From an uncultured Bacilli bacterium (GTDB lineage: Bacteria > Bacillota_I > Bacilli_A > RF39 > UBA660), in NCBI GenBank assembly GCA_934129885.1, contig CAKOWU010000002.1:1-64000 (forward strand): a stretch of 64,000 nt of DNA, given 5' to 3'. Positions 34,549 to 42,561 of the stretch are shown here, piece by piece. The notes beneath the pieces are model-generated. The model was not told the DNA's origin and did not search any database. It saw only the letters and a list, made by a program, of their open reading frames with translations. The first letter of the stretch is position 1. Each line of letters starts with the position of its first letter. The translations under genes and the position numbers were made by a program.

Positions 34549-35580
34549 TTATTGTTCCTTTCTATCAAAAGCCTTGCTTTCTCTTAAGTCATTAGAATAA
34601 AATACTCTCATGTCATCTATACCATATTTAAGCATAGCTAGTCTCTCAGCTCCAAAGCCAAAGGCAAAACCTTGCCATTTTTTAGGATCATACCCGCCAT
34701 TTTTAAGTACATTAGGATGAACCATACCAGCACCTGATACGGTTATCCAGCCACTATGTTTACACACGTTGCAGCCTTTGCCACCACATACATGGCAACT
34801 AATATCCATCTCTACTGATGGTTCTGTGAACTGATAATAACTAGGTCTGAATCTCGTCTTAATATCATTACCAAATAAATGTCTAGCAATCACATCAAAT
34901 GTACCTTTTAAATCAGATAAACTAACCTTTTTATCGATAAGTAAACCTTCTATTTGTGTGAACTGATGAGAGTGCGTAGCGTCATCGTTATCTCTTCTGT
35001 ATGTTTTACCAGGGCAAATCATCCTAATGGGAATTTCTCCTTTGCCTTCTAGCATAGCCCTTACTTGAACTGGTGAGGTCTGACTTCTAAGTAAAATATC
35101 TTCACCGCTCAAATAGAAAGTGTCTTGTGCATCCCTTGCTGGATGGCCTTTTGGAATATTAAGCATTTCAAAATTATATTTATCCTCTTCTACTTCTGGG
35201 CCATCAACAACATCATATCCCATAGACATAAGTAACTCTTCCATGTCTAAAACTAGTTTTTCAACTATATTAGGTGCTCCAACAATAATGTTTGTTGCAG
35301 GAAGTGTTATATCAATGCTTTCACTCTCTAACTTTTTATTTAGCTCTTCCTCTGTAATCGCATTCCTTTTGTTCTCGATCATTTCATTTGCGGCTTGTTT
35401 AATTTCATTTACTCTTTTTCCAAATTCTTTTTTTTCTTCATTAGATAAATCCTTAATTTTCGCAGATAAAAGACTAATGCTTCCTTTTTTACCTAAATAT
35501 TTAGCCTTTATCTCACTAACACTTTGAACAGTATTTATAGTATCTAATTCTTCCTTTAATTCATTTAAAATATTATCCAT
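34549..35580 (-). CDS. pheS: Phenylalanyl-tRNA synthetase alpha subunit
   Basis: A 343-residue class II catalytic subunit. It has the N-terminal coiled coil that contacts tRNA (about 1-90), then the core with motif 2 (FTQIEGLLIDK), the Phe-binding FRPSYYQFTEPSVEMDI, and motif 3 (GFAFGFGAERLAMLKYG). A CxxC...CxxC cluster (CHVCGGKGCNVC) sits in the insertion common to Gram-positive PheS. GGAGG precedes the ATG. Expression is controlled by the T-box leader just upstream. Confidence 0.96.
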   Translation of the reverse strand: MDNILNELKEELDTINTVQSVSEIKAKYLGKKGSISLLSAKIKDLSNEEKKEFGKRVNEIKQAANEMIENKRNAITEEELNKKLESESIDITLPATNIIVGAPNIVEKLVLDMEELLMSMGYDVVDGPEVEEDKYNFEMLNIPKGHPARDAQDTFYLSGEDILLRSQTSPVQVRAMLEGKGEIPIRMICPGKTYRRDNDDATHSHQFTQIEGLLIDKKVSLSDLKGTFDVIARHLFGNDIKTRFRPSYYQFTEPSVEMDISCHVCGGKGCNVCKHSGWITVSGAGMVHPNVLKNGGYDPKKWQGFAFGFGAERLAMLKYGIDDMRVFYSNDLRESKAFDRKEQ

Positions 35581-35598
35581 TTCTCTTCCTCCTAAATA

Positions 35599-35810
35599 AA
35601 AAACTCACTTCCAGATAAGGACGTGAGTTTACGTGGTACCACCTTAATTTATAGATATAATCTACCTCAAAAGCGATAACGGGCTTAAACGTCATACACG
35701 GCTACCAAAGTGAATTCTTATAAGATTACTTACTAGCCTTTCACCTATCGCTAATTCTCTTTTAAAGTAAGAGCTTATAATACTATTTTTTGGTCATTGC
35801 CTTTAAATAT
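35599..35810 (-). promoter_or_regulatory. T-box leader of pheST
   Basis: Minus strand order: a long stem I region, a probable specifier UUC (in GAAUUCAC, near 35713-35720) fitting Phe, the T-box core GGTGGTACCACG (35643-35632), and a terminator hairpin AACTCAC/GTGAGTT with a T tract (35630-35599). Uncharged tRNA-Phe should stabilise the antiterminator and switch on pheST. Confidence 0.9.
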
Positions 35811-35816
35811 ATACCA

Positions 35817-35844
35817 ATTATAACATATTGAATATTTTTTTCAA
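35817..35844 (-). promoter_or_regulatory. Promoter of the pheST T-box transcript
   Basis: Minus strand TTGAAA (35844-35839), 16 bp, TATAAT (35822-35817). Confidence 0.75.
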
Positions 35845-35990
35845 GTAGAATTTTAAAATTTTTTCATGTTAACTACACAGGTATATAGGAATAACCGCAT
35901 TTATAGCAATTGCACTCTACTTGGCAAACACAAAACTTTTACATACATAAGACTATAATTATTAATAAAAAAAATAGACACCTCTATTTT

Positions 35991-36236
35991 TTAAATTGTT
36001 TTAACATTACTAACAATACTCATGTTTTTACTTTCTTCTATAACCTGTGTAAGAAGTTCAATACTTCCGTCAGTGACTTTATAGTTTTCATCATAATAAG
36101 GAAACACACTGGTAGTCATCCATTCATCTTTAGCAAGCGAAGGTTTTATATTTACGGCTAAACTTTCTATCTCAAACATCATAGATGGTTTTCCACCAAT
36201 TCTTCCATATAAATTCTCATTCATTTTCTCAAACAT
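35991..36236 (-). CDS. Unknown 81-residue protein
   Basis: No family recognised. It is a soluble acidic protein with a Gly-rich start (LYGRIGGKPSMMFEIESLAV) and a helical end. A GGAGGG site precedes the ATG. Its start lies one base after the stop of the gluzincin-like gene, so the two are surely co-translated and probably functionally linked. Confidence 0.7.
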   Translation of the reverse strand: MFEKMNENLYGRIGGKPSMMFEIESLAVNIKPSLAKDEWMTTSVFPYYDENYKVTDGSIELLTQVIEESKNMSIVSNVKTI

Positions 36237-36237
36237 A

Positions 36238-36771
36238 CTATTTACCCTCCGCTTCTAACATTGCTTTTACCACCTTTGTAGAATCGTTATTAAAATAAGC
36301 TTCATACAAAACATCATTACCAATAATCTTACCGACTAAATTAGTTAAAATAATCTCATCAGTAAAAAAATTATTATCAACATCACCAACTAAATTATTA
36401 GTAATTATTTCTGTATACCCCTCATTAAGAGCAAATAAGGTATCATTCTCATTATTAAATCCATAATAATTATCTTTCGCAGTTATTACTCCAAGCAGTG
36501 CATGCATCATCCAATGTCTCGCATCAGATTCCTCAAGTCTACCAGAATTGATTAAAATCTCATTAGTATATGGATTATACTTGCACGGTAATTTAACCAA
36601 ATACATGCTTTCTCTTTTAATAGACAAAGTTTTAAGCCTTTCACTAAAATTAGTAAGGTCAATACTACTAAATGAATTATTAAATATTTGTGCAAGTTCA
36701 AAAATATCATTTTTTACGTCATCAGTAATATTCTTGTTCTCATCCAAAGAAGCACGAATAGTTTCGATCAT
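36238..36771 (-). CDS. Gluzincin-like protein lacking the catalytic Glu
   Basis: A 177-residue soluble protein. Residues 86-90 read HWMMH, in the position where zinc proteases have HExxH, and an LNEGYTE segment (115-121) follows where gluzincins place their third ligand. The region after it (NNLVG...LTNLVGKIIGNDVLYEAYF) also fits that fold. If the alignment is right, the zinc site may remain but the general-base Glu is Trp, which suggests a non-catalytic relative. This is inference from short motifs. ATG 36771 has AGGTGA upstream. Confidence 0.6.
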   Translation of the reverse strand: MIETIRASLDENKNITDDVKNDIFELAQIFNNSFSSIDLTNFSERLKTLSIKRESMYLVKLPCKYNPYTNEILINSGRLEESDARHWMMHALLGVITAKDNYYGFNNENDTLFALNEGYTEIITNNLVGDVDNNFFTDEIILTNLVGKIIGNDVLYEAYFNNDSTKVVKAMLEAEGK

Positions 36772-36904
36772 AATCCAATCACCTACAACCAATTATAGCA
36801 CACCCCCCTAAAAATGTATACCTAAAATTTTACAATTTTACATTTTATTTGCACCTAAAAATGTAAAATCTTGTTTTATTACGGCGATTTTTATATAGTA
36901 TTAA

Positions 36905-37906
36905 TTAATTAAATTTTACTAATTTATGAGCAATATAAAAGCCTTCTTTAGTTATAAACCTTCCCAAAGGCCCACGAACGCTGACAAATGACGCGAAAGT
37001 AAAATGTCTCATTTTTTTATACAGATTAGGATTTTTCTGCTTAATATTATTCCATAAATCCATCCATTCTTTTTCCTTTTTGGCACTATAAGAAAGCCTA
37101 GAAAAAGTAACCGCAATAGTCATTAAAAATATACATTCTCTTATCATAAGTTTTCGTAGCTTTTTACTTTTAACTGCATTTAAATCATAAGTATTACATG
37201 CAAGTTCCGTTACAATAACCTGATGATGACTTCTATTTATAAGTTGCACATCTTGAACTGACTGATCTGGTCTACCAATAAAATATCTATAAAGATTAAT
37301 ATTAAAATAGTATATAGTTTCAGTATTAACTAAAGGCAAATATATAAATAAATTATCTTCATAAAAAACATGCTTTGGTAATTTAATATTCGTCTTATCT
37401 AGTACTTCTTTTTTATACATAAAAGAGTGGATTGAGGGATACTGATTAAATCTCCAGTTTTTCATATCATTCCAAGTTAAACTTTTATCACTTTCAAAAA
37501 CATTAGAAAAATTAATTACATTGTCTTTCCTTTTATCTGCATAAGTATAAACATAATTAGTAATAATTAAATCAGAATCAATTGTTTCTATCTTATCTAA
37601 TAACTCTTTATAAGCTTTTGTATCTACCCAGTCATCAGAATCAACAACCTTAAAATATTTACCACTCGCATACTTAAGTCCTGTATTAATACCCTCTCCA
37701 TGTCCGCCGTTTTCTTGATGCACGGCCTTTATAATATTAGGGTATTTCTTTTGATAATCATCCGCAATTTTTAACGTGTCATCGCTAGAGCCATCATCCA
37801 CAATTATAATTTCTACTTTTTCTGCACCAATTAATAAAGAGTTTATGCACTTACGCATATACTTTTCAGAATTATAACAAGGTACCACAAATGTTATATA
37901 CTTCAC
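36905..37906 (-). CDS. Family 2 glycosyltransferase
   Basis: A 333-residue GT-A enzyme that transfers a sugar from a nucleotide donor. Motifs: FVVPCYNSEKYM at the start, IIVDDGSSDDTL, ENGGHGEGINTGLKYA, and the metal-binding DSDDWVD. The C-terminal half is helical and lacks membrane helices, so it acts at the inner membrane face or in the cytosol. The start is uncertain: I prefer GTG 37906, with GGTGA 6 bp upstream, over an upstream TTG. It follows pduL by 20 bp. The acceptor is unknown. Confidence 0.88.
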   Translation of the reverse strand: MKYITFVVPCYNSEKYMRKCINSLLIGAEKVEIIIVDDGSSDDTLKIADDYQKKYPNIIKAVHQENGGHGEGINTGLKYASGKYFKVVDSDDWVDTKAYKELLDKIETIDSDLIITNYVYTYADKRKDNVINFSNVFESDKSLTWNDMKNWRFNQYPSIHSFMYKKEVLDKTNIKLPKHVFYEDNLFIYLPLVNTETIYYFNINLYRYFIGRPDQSVQDVQLINRSHHQVIVTELACNTYDLNAVKSKKLRKLMIRECIFLMTIAVTFSRLSYSAKKEKEWMDLWNNIKQKNPNLYKKMRHFTFASFVSVRGPLGRFITKEGFYIAHKLVKFN

Positions 37907-37926
37907 ACTACTACTCACCAACTAAA

Positions 37927-38493
37927 CTATTTCATTTTTAAAACTTCTACCACATCATCATTTTTAAGACCAAAAGCATTCGCATCATCCGTATCCAAAT
38001 GTAATCTAAGTGCCGCCGTATCTTGTACCTTCAAATGTACGTTTTCAAGGATTCCAGCCTTTTCTCCGGAAATACGTACACATACAAGTTCCCCATTTTG
38101 AAGTCCATACTTTTCTAATTCATTAGGTTTAATATGTATATGTCTATTCGCAATTATAACACCCATATCTATATAAGCACTTCCCTTTGGTCCAACAAGA
38201 GTAATCTTCTCACTACCTTCTAGAAATCCAGAATCTCTAACTGGAGGATTTAACTTCATTCGGTAGCAGTCCGTTCTAGATAATTCAACCTGATTGTAGT
38301 CACGAAGTGGTCCAACTAAACGAACGCCTTCTATTACTCTATCGCCATTCTTAAGTGTAACTCTTTGATTCGCTGCATATTGCAGAGGCTGATCTAAATC
38401 TCTAAATTTACTAATTTCCTCATCAAATAATAAATCATAAACCTCTTTAGTTAAATGAACATGTCTATTTGAAACTCCAACGCCAACTTTCAT
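37927..38493 (-). CDS. pduL: PduL-type phosphate acyltransferase
   Basis: A 188-residue phosphotransacylase that moves an acyl group between CoA and phosphate, with zinc. Both PduL beta-barrels are present, with the metal-binding His clusters SNRHVHLT (near residue 8) and ANRHIHIKP (near 117), plus QVELSRTDCYRMKLN. No encapsulation peptide precedes the first domain, so it is the soluble form used with acetate kinase for ATP from acetyl-CoA, rather than a microcompartment enzyme. ATG 38493 was chosen; the frame could extend 20 codons but AAGGATGG fits this start. Confidence 0.92.
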   Translation of the reverse strand: MKVGVGVSNRHVHLTKEVYDLLFDEEISKFRDLDQPLQYAANQRVTLKNGDRVIEGVRLVGPLRDYNQVELSRTDCYRMKLNPPVRDSGFLEGSEKITLVGPKGSAYIDMGVIIANRHIHIKPNELEKYGLQNGELVCVRISGEKAGILENVHLKVQDTAALRLHLDTDDANAFGLKNDDVVEVLKMK

Positions 38494-38586
38494 AACTACC
38501 ATCCTTTTCTTAAAACTTTCTCTATTTTCCCAATTATAGCATATTCTCCTCATAAATCAAATATATTTTAAAAGAAGGAGGATATA

Positions 38587-38949
38587 ATGAACAGTAATTT
38601 TGTAAACCAAAATGGTTTTGGTGGCACCCCTCTATACGCAGGAGGAAAACCCATACCAAATCAAGAAACAAACGGAGGTTACCCAGATACCGAATTTGAA
38701 CAATCATACATTGAAAACATCTTAAGACTAAATCGCGGTAAACAAGTCGAAGTCTATGCCTCATACCCAGACTCAACCGAGTGGCGTGACAAAATTTTCA
38801 CTGGTATTATCGAAAGAGCAGGTAAAGACCATTTAATATTAAGTGACCCTGCGACTGGCAACTGGTATCTTATATTAATGATATATATAAACTATATTAA
38901 ATTTAACGAAAGAATAATATCTAGTGCCGAATTTTACCCAAGTAATTGA
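38587..38949 (+). CDS. gerQ: Spore coat protein GerQ
   Basis: A 120-residue protein with a Gly/Asn/Pro-rich N-terminus (1-35) and the conserved GerQ domain (about 38-115: SYIENILRLNRGKQVEVYAS, GIIERAGKDHLILSDPATG, YINYIKFNERI). GerQ is a coat protein cross-linked by transglutaminase and needed to position the cortex-lytic enzyme CwlJ. AAGGAGG precedes the ATG. It is read divergently from pduL. A firm sporulation marker. TGA stop. Confidence 0.93.
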   Translation: MNSNFVNQNGFGGTPLYAGGKPIPNQETNGGYPDTEFEQSYIENILRLNRGKQVEVYASYPDSTEWRDKIFTGIIERAGKDHLILSDPATGNWYLILMIYINYIKFNERIISSAEFYPSN

Positions 38950-38990
38950 AATATCAAATTAAGTTTGTTATAATTAATTAAGGTGATAGA

Positions 38991-39521
38991 ATGAATTTAA
39001 TCATAATAATTGCACTTATAATAATACTTATAATTGTCTTAAGCATAGTCTACATAACAAATTATAATAACATACAGTGTTATATCATTAGAATAAATGA
39101 GGCTGAAAATAATATTGATTCTATCTTAAGACAAAGGTTTGATCTTTTAAATAAAGCTGTAGATGTTATCAAGGCTAATATTAATACCGATGAAGAGGTA
39201 CTAGGAACAATAGTAAAATTAAGATCAAAAAAACTATCAAATTTTGAATTAGATAGAAAACTATACGAAGCTATCAAAGAATTTAATAGTTATAAAGAAA
39301 AATATCCAGAGCTTAAACAAAGTGAAGTTTTTACCCACGCTGATGTATCAATTAATGAATCGGAAGCCGAAATCATAGCTTTTAGAAAATACTATAATGA
39401 TATCATAACAGACTATAATAGACTAGTAAAAACTTTTCCAAGTAACATTGTTGCCTTATTCTGTCATTTTAAAGAAAAACCTTATTTTGATGAAAATACC
39501 ACTAGTAAAATAAAATTATAA
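38991..39521 (+). CDS. LemA family membrane protein
   Basis: A 176-residue protein with one N-terminal membrane helix (about 3-25) followed by a long helical domain. The segments NNIQCYIIRINEAENNIDSI, LRQRFDLLNKAVDVIKA and YYNDIITDYNRLVKTFPSNI match LemA. The C-terminus carries the usual FxxKPYF motif. The role of LemA is not established. AAGGTGATAGA precedes the ATG, 41 bp after gerQ. Confidence 0.92.
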   Translation: MNLIIIIALIIILIIVLSIVYITNYNNIQCYIIRINEAENNIDSILRQRFDLLNKAVDVIKANINTDEEVLGTIVKLRSKKLSNFELDRKLYEAIKEFNSYKEKYPELKQSEVFTHADVSINESEAEIIAFRKYYNDIITDYNRLVKTFPSNIVALFCHFKEKPYFDENTTSKIKL

Positions 39522-39529
39522 AAGCGTGC

Positions 39530-39976
39530 CTATTCAACACGTTTTTTCTTATTCTTTTTTTTATTTTTCACGCCTTTAATAATAACATATAAAACAACAA
39601 GCGTACCGACGGCGATAGAACCATACATAACATAATCAGGGTCTATCTCAAAATCGTTAGTATTTTTTTTAGTTTCATCTTTATCCTTTGTCTTAATTAC
39701 ATACTCCCCGTCTTTTGTATATAAATATTGTTCTCTCGCATACCTTGCAACATATTCCTTGTCTTGTAACTTAGTAATTTGTGTTTTAAGCTCCTTAGAA
39801 TCTCCTTTTAAATCATTAAGTTGTTCTTTTAATGCAGCCTCTTCTGTGTGTAATTGATACAACTGTATCGTCGTCATAACTACAGTAAAGCCAAAATAAC
39901 CAACTGCTAAAATAACAATTGGCATAAGTACAGTAAGTCTTCTCTTTGCAGATTTGGTCATCTTTTTCTTGGTCAT
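39530..39976 (-). CDS. divIC: DivIC/FtsB-type septum formation initiator with extra C-terminal helix
   Basis: A 148-residue division protein. It has a basic N-terminus, membrane helix (about 14-36), a coiled coil (about 42-72), and the DivIC signature EYVARYAREQYLYTKDGEYV. DivIC joins FtsL and FtsQ/DivIB to activate septal synthesis. Unlike usual DivIC (~125 residues, one helix), it adds a linker, a second hydrophobic helix (about 115-134) and a Lys-rich end. Order yabP-yabQ-divIC is as in B. subtilis. ATG at 39976; the plus-strand lemA gene ends 9 bp away. Confidence 0.88.
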   Translation of the reverse strand: MTKKKMTKSAKRRLTVLMPIVILAVGYFGFTVVMTTIQLYQLHTEEAALKEQLNDLKGDSKELKTQITKLQDKEYVARYAREQYLYTKDGEYVIKTKDKDETKKNTNDFEIDPDYVMYGSIAVGTLVVLYVIIKGVKNKKKNKKKRVE

Positions 39977-40007
39977 TTACTTCACCTACTCTTGTAACTA
40001 AAGTATA

Positions 40008-40280
40008 TCATTTTTTTATAGCCTTAGCAATTGCTTTTTGTGTTACTCCGCCCAAAATTAACACAATTAAACAGTATAAATGAAAATAGCCATAACTTAT
40101 CTTAAGTAAAAATATAAAGTATATAATAAATAAACATAAAATAATTATTGTACTACCCATATATTTAATAAAATGATTTTTACTATAGATAATTTTTTTA
40201 AATAAACTGATTAAAGTAAATGCAAATAAACCATAAAAATAAGAGAAAACTACCGAAATAATCTGTATATCTAAACTCAT
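40008..40280 (-). CDS. yabQ: YabQ-like spore cortex membrane protein
   Basis: A 90-residue hydrophobic protein with three or four membrane helices and the YabQ-like start (SLDIQIISVVFSYFYGLFAF) and end (YGYFHLYCLIVLILGGVTQK). YabQ is needed for cortex formation in Bacillus and localises to the forespore membrane. It is shorter than Bacillus YabQ. The strongest evidence is position: between yabP and divIC, with a TAATG stop-start overlap with yabP. Confidence 0.8.
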   Translation of the reverse strand: MSLDIQIISVVFSYFYGLFAFTLISLFKKIIYSKNHFIKYMGSTIIILCLFIIYFIFLLKISYGYFHLYCLIVLILGGVTQKAIAKAIKK

Positions 40281-40567
40281 TATTTAAATAATTTTGAAAG
40301 CACCCCACTTTCTTTACTTTTCTTCTCACCCTCACTATATATCATACTATCAACCCTGCCTTTTATCGAAACGTTGCCTTGATAAGTATCTAACTTAATA
40401 ATCTCAAGTTCCTCTCCCTTTATAGAAAGGTTACCCATACTAGTTTCTAGAAAAAACTCTTCTTCATCAAAACTATCAATCTTTTTTACTCCAGTAATTA
40501 TAATATTCTTTCTTTCATTTAATGTAACGGAATGTGAGAAAGAAGAAATAGTATCCATTTTATCCAT
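40280..40567 (-). CDS. yabP: Sporulation protein YabP
   Basis: A 95-residue beta-rich protein with the YabP/YqfC pattern: SHSVTLNERKNIIITGVKKI, then SFDEEEFFLETSMGNLSIKG, then LKLDTYQGNVSIKGRVDSM-like strands. YabP acts in spore cortex formation with YabQ. AGGAGG precedes the ATG. The gene overlaps yabQ by one base. Confidence 0.9.
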   Translation of the reverse strand: MDKMDTISSFSHSVTLNERKNIIITGVKKIDSFDEEEFFLETSMGNLSIKGEELEIIKLDTYQGNVSIKGRVDSMIYSEGEKKSKESGVLSKLFK

Positions 40568-40605
40568 ATAATCCTCCTACAAAAATATATGAAAAAAAGA
40601 AGATA

Positions 40606-40872
40606 TTATTCATCTTCTTTTAAGTTATTGTATTCTTCAACAATAGCATCCTCAAACATCTTACGACATTCTTGAGAAATAGGATGTGCTATATCATGAT
40701 ATTCGCCATTGTTTGATTTACGGCTTGGCATTGCAATGAATAAACCTTCGTCGCCTTCGATAATCCTAATACCATGAACTGCAAAACATTCATCTAAGAC
40801 AACTGATGCAATCCCTCTAATACGAGAATTTTCCTTCTCAATTTTACGAACATTAACTGAAGTTATTTTCAT
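40606..40872 (-). CDS. spoVG: Regulatory protein SpoVG
   Basis: An 88-residue protein of the SpoVG family: MKITSVNVRKI at the start, then the conserved GIASVVLDECFAVHGIRII and GLFIAMPSRKSNNGEYHDIA segments. SpoVG binds nucleic acid and modulates sporulation, division and virulence genes in Bacillota. AAGGAGATG precedes the ATG. The yabP gene starts 38 bp downstream, so the genes yabP, yabQ and divIC may be read through from the same promoter. Confidence 0.96.
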   Translation of the reverse strand: MKITSVNVRKIEKENSRIRGIASVVLDECFAVHGIRIIEGDEGLFIAMPSRKSNNGEYHDIAHPISQECRKMFEDAIVEEYNNLKEDE

Positions 40873-40987
40873 GCTAACATCTCCTTCCTGTCTTTAGTTT
40901 TACAATTTAAGTATACAGTAAAATAAGGTAAAAAGCAACTAAATATTGAAAGTTTTACAAAATTTACACACCATATTATACAAGGTC

Positions 40988-42406
40988 TTATCCTACAGTA
41001 TATGGACTATTTGAAGTCCCGTCTCCCTCAAGGGAGATATCAGAGGATAGATAAAGAACTGGGGCCGCGCCGCTACTGTAGAAAGCGCTGAAGTTGTTCA
41101 GGTAGCCGTCACTGCCCACAGAGAACACGGTGCTAGCGGTGGAGTCAGAGTAAGTCGCGATTGTCCATGATAAACTTTTTGCCGCAGGTCCTGCGTAAAT
41201 CCAGTTATGAGTAGCACTATTATTATAACATGATGATGTAGCAGAATATGCCTTTACACTTGTACATGCGGAATTGGTGCTGGCTTTTACATAATCACTT
41301 AGATTCATTAATCCTACTTTACCAAGCCACTTATATGTTTGTTCCTGCGATATTGTATTTGATAAATTGGTTTCGTTATATTTCGTTGCTCCTACATTAA
41401 ACATATGTGATACTACTATATTTTGAACATTACTACTTAAACTATTATACCAATAATTATTTAAATATGTATTTAATGTTGCTTCTGAATCTGGAAGATT
41501 ATAAAGTGTTCCATTAACTTCTCTTGGCATTTGGGTTACATTTTTTCCATTGGTATCAAGCGTTGTTGTTTTACTTCCCCATACTTTACAACCATACTCA
41601 TAATTACAATAATCTGTACTTATAGTAGAATACCTGGCATTTGGCGTATCAAATGCTTTACTACCTATACTACCATTTTTGATTACTTTAAGTGTGTTAT
41701 CACTTTCTACTGCTATTATTCTATATGTATCTGTACCTAATGTTATATAGTTATTTGGGTCTGCTCCTCTATATACATATCTACCTGCTTCCGTAGAATC
41801 AGTATAGAGTCCGCCACCACTGGTAACTACTTTTGCTTTTAACATTTCTGCGGCAGTATCACCTGTAGGTCCTATTGGTATATCACTCGTACCATCACTT
41901 TGTGTAAAGTCTAAAGTAGCGGTTAGTGATGCATCTAGTTTTGTAGGCTGTGATGTAATTTCACTATTATACGTTACACTTACATTAAGTATAGCACTCT
42001 CTCCTTTACGTAATACTCCGCCTTCTTTTAAACCTTTTGTTTCAAATAATACTGCTGGGTTATCTTCTTTAGTTAAAGTTATTTTATTAAGTTTGGCGTC
42101 TAAACTACCTTTATTTTCTACCTTAATATTATAAGTTATAGAGTCTCCTGGAGACACTAAATTGGTACTAAAAGTCGCAGTTAGTTTTTCAAAGGTTGGC
42201 TGCTCTTTTACTGATGCACTACCTACTTTATTACTAGTAGTAATATCTGTTATCTCTACATCCCATGTAGTAGATATATTAGATGTACCTGATATCTTTA
42301 AACTACTTGCGAAAGCCGCATATCCTACGGCCATAATAACTATAACCGCAAGTAAACCTCCTATAAGTATGCTTTTATTGTTTTTATAATTTCTATGTTT
42401 GTTCAT
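40988..42406 (-). CDS. TasA/camelysin-like surface protein with DUF6273-type C-terminal module
   Basis: A 472-residue exported protein. A basic N-terminus and hydrophobic helix (about 12-32) lead into AAFASSLKISGTSNI, the start typical of SipW-processed TasA/camelysin-type proteins. An Ig-like domain follows (about 45-170, with SPGDSITYNIKVENKGSLDA). After a short linker, the module from about residue 205 (GRYVYRGADPNNYITLGTDT, WRII-type strand, KVGLMNLSDYV, WTIATYSDST) resembles DUF6273. This module recurs in the paralogue at 54506 and inside the giant protein at 43624. No LPxTG motif is seen. Function: surface or matrix protein, binding partner unknown. Confidence 0.8.
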   Translation of the reverse strand: MNKHRNYKNNKSILIGGLLAVIVIMAVGYAAFASSLKISGTSNISTTWDVEITDITTSNKVGSASVKEQPTFEKLTATFSTNLVSPGDSITYNIKVENKGSLDAKLNKITLTKEDNPAVLFETKGLKEGGVLRKGESAILNVSVTYNSEITSQPTKLDASLTATLDFTQSDGTSDIPIGPTGDTAAEMLKAKVVTSGGGLYTDSTEAGRYVYRGADPNNYITLGTDTYRIIAVESDNTLKVIKNGSIGSKAFDTPNARYSTISTDYCNYEYGCKVWGSKTTTLDTNGKNVTQMPREVNGTLYNLPDSEATLNTYLNNYWYNSLSSNVQNIVVSHMFNVGATKYNETNLSNTISQEQTYKWLGKVGLMNLSDYVKASTNSACTSVKAYSATSSCYNNSATHNWIYAGPAAKSLSWTIATYSDSTASTVFSVGSDGYLNNFSAFYSSGAAPVLYLSSDISLEGDGTSNSPYTVG

Positions 42407-42420
42407 ATTTTATTACCTCT

Positions 42421-42440
42421 ATCATTACTATGGTAATGAT
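42421..42440. promoter_or_regulatory. Palindrome ahead of the TasA-like gene
   Basis: ATCATTAC-TATG-GTAATGAT: 8-bp perfect arms with a 4-bp spacer, 14 bp upstream of the start codon at 42406, around where the 5' end of the transcript should be. It could be an operator or an RNA hairpin covering the ribosome site. Confidence 0.5.
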
Positions 42441-42561
42441 ATCAAAAAACAGGGATGATGTAAATACTTTAACAAACGTTTATATCGGAAATCAATTTAT
42501 AACCTATGTATTTTACTTTCATAAATACCAAAAATAAACATATACTTCTTTAGGTGATGAA

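Noticed and set aside
38534..38776. Minus-strand 80-residue frame over gerQ
   Set aside because: It is the antisense of gerQ, which has a clear family match and ribosome site.
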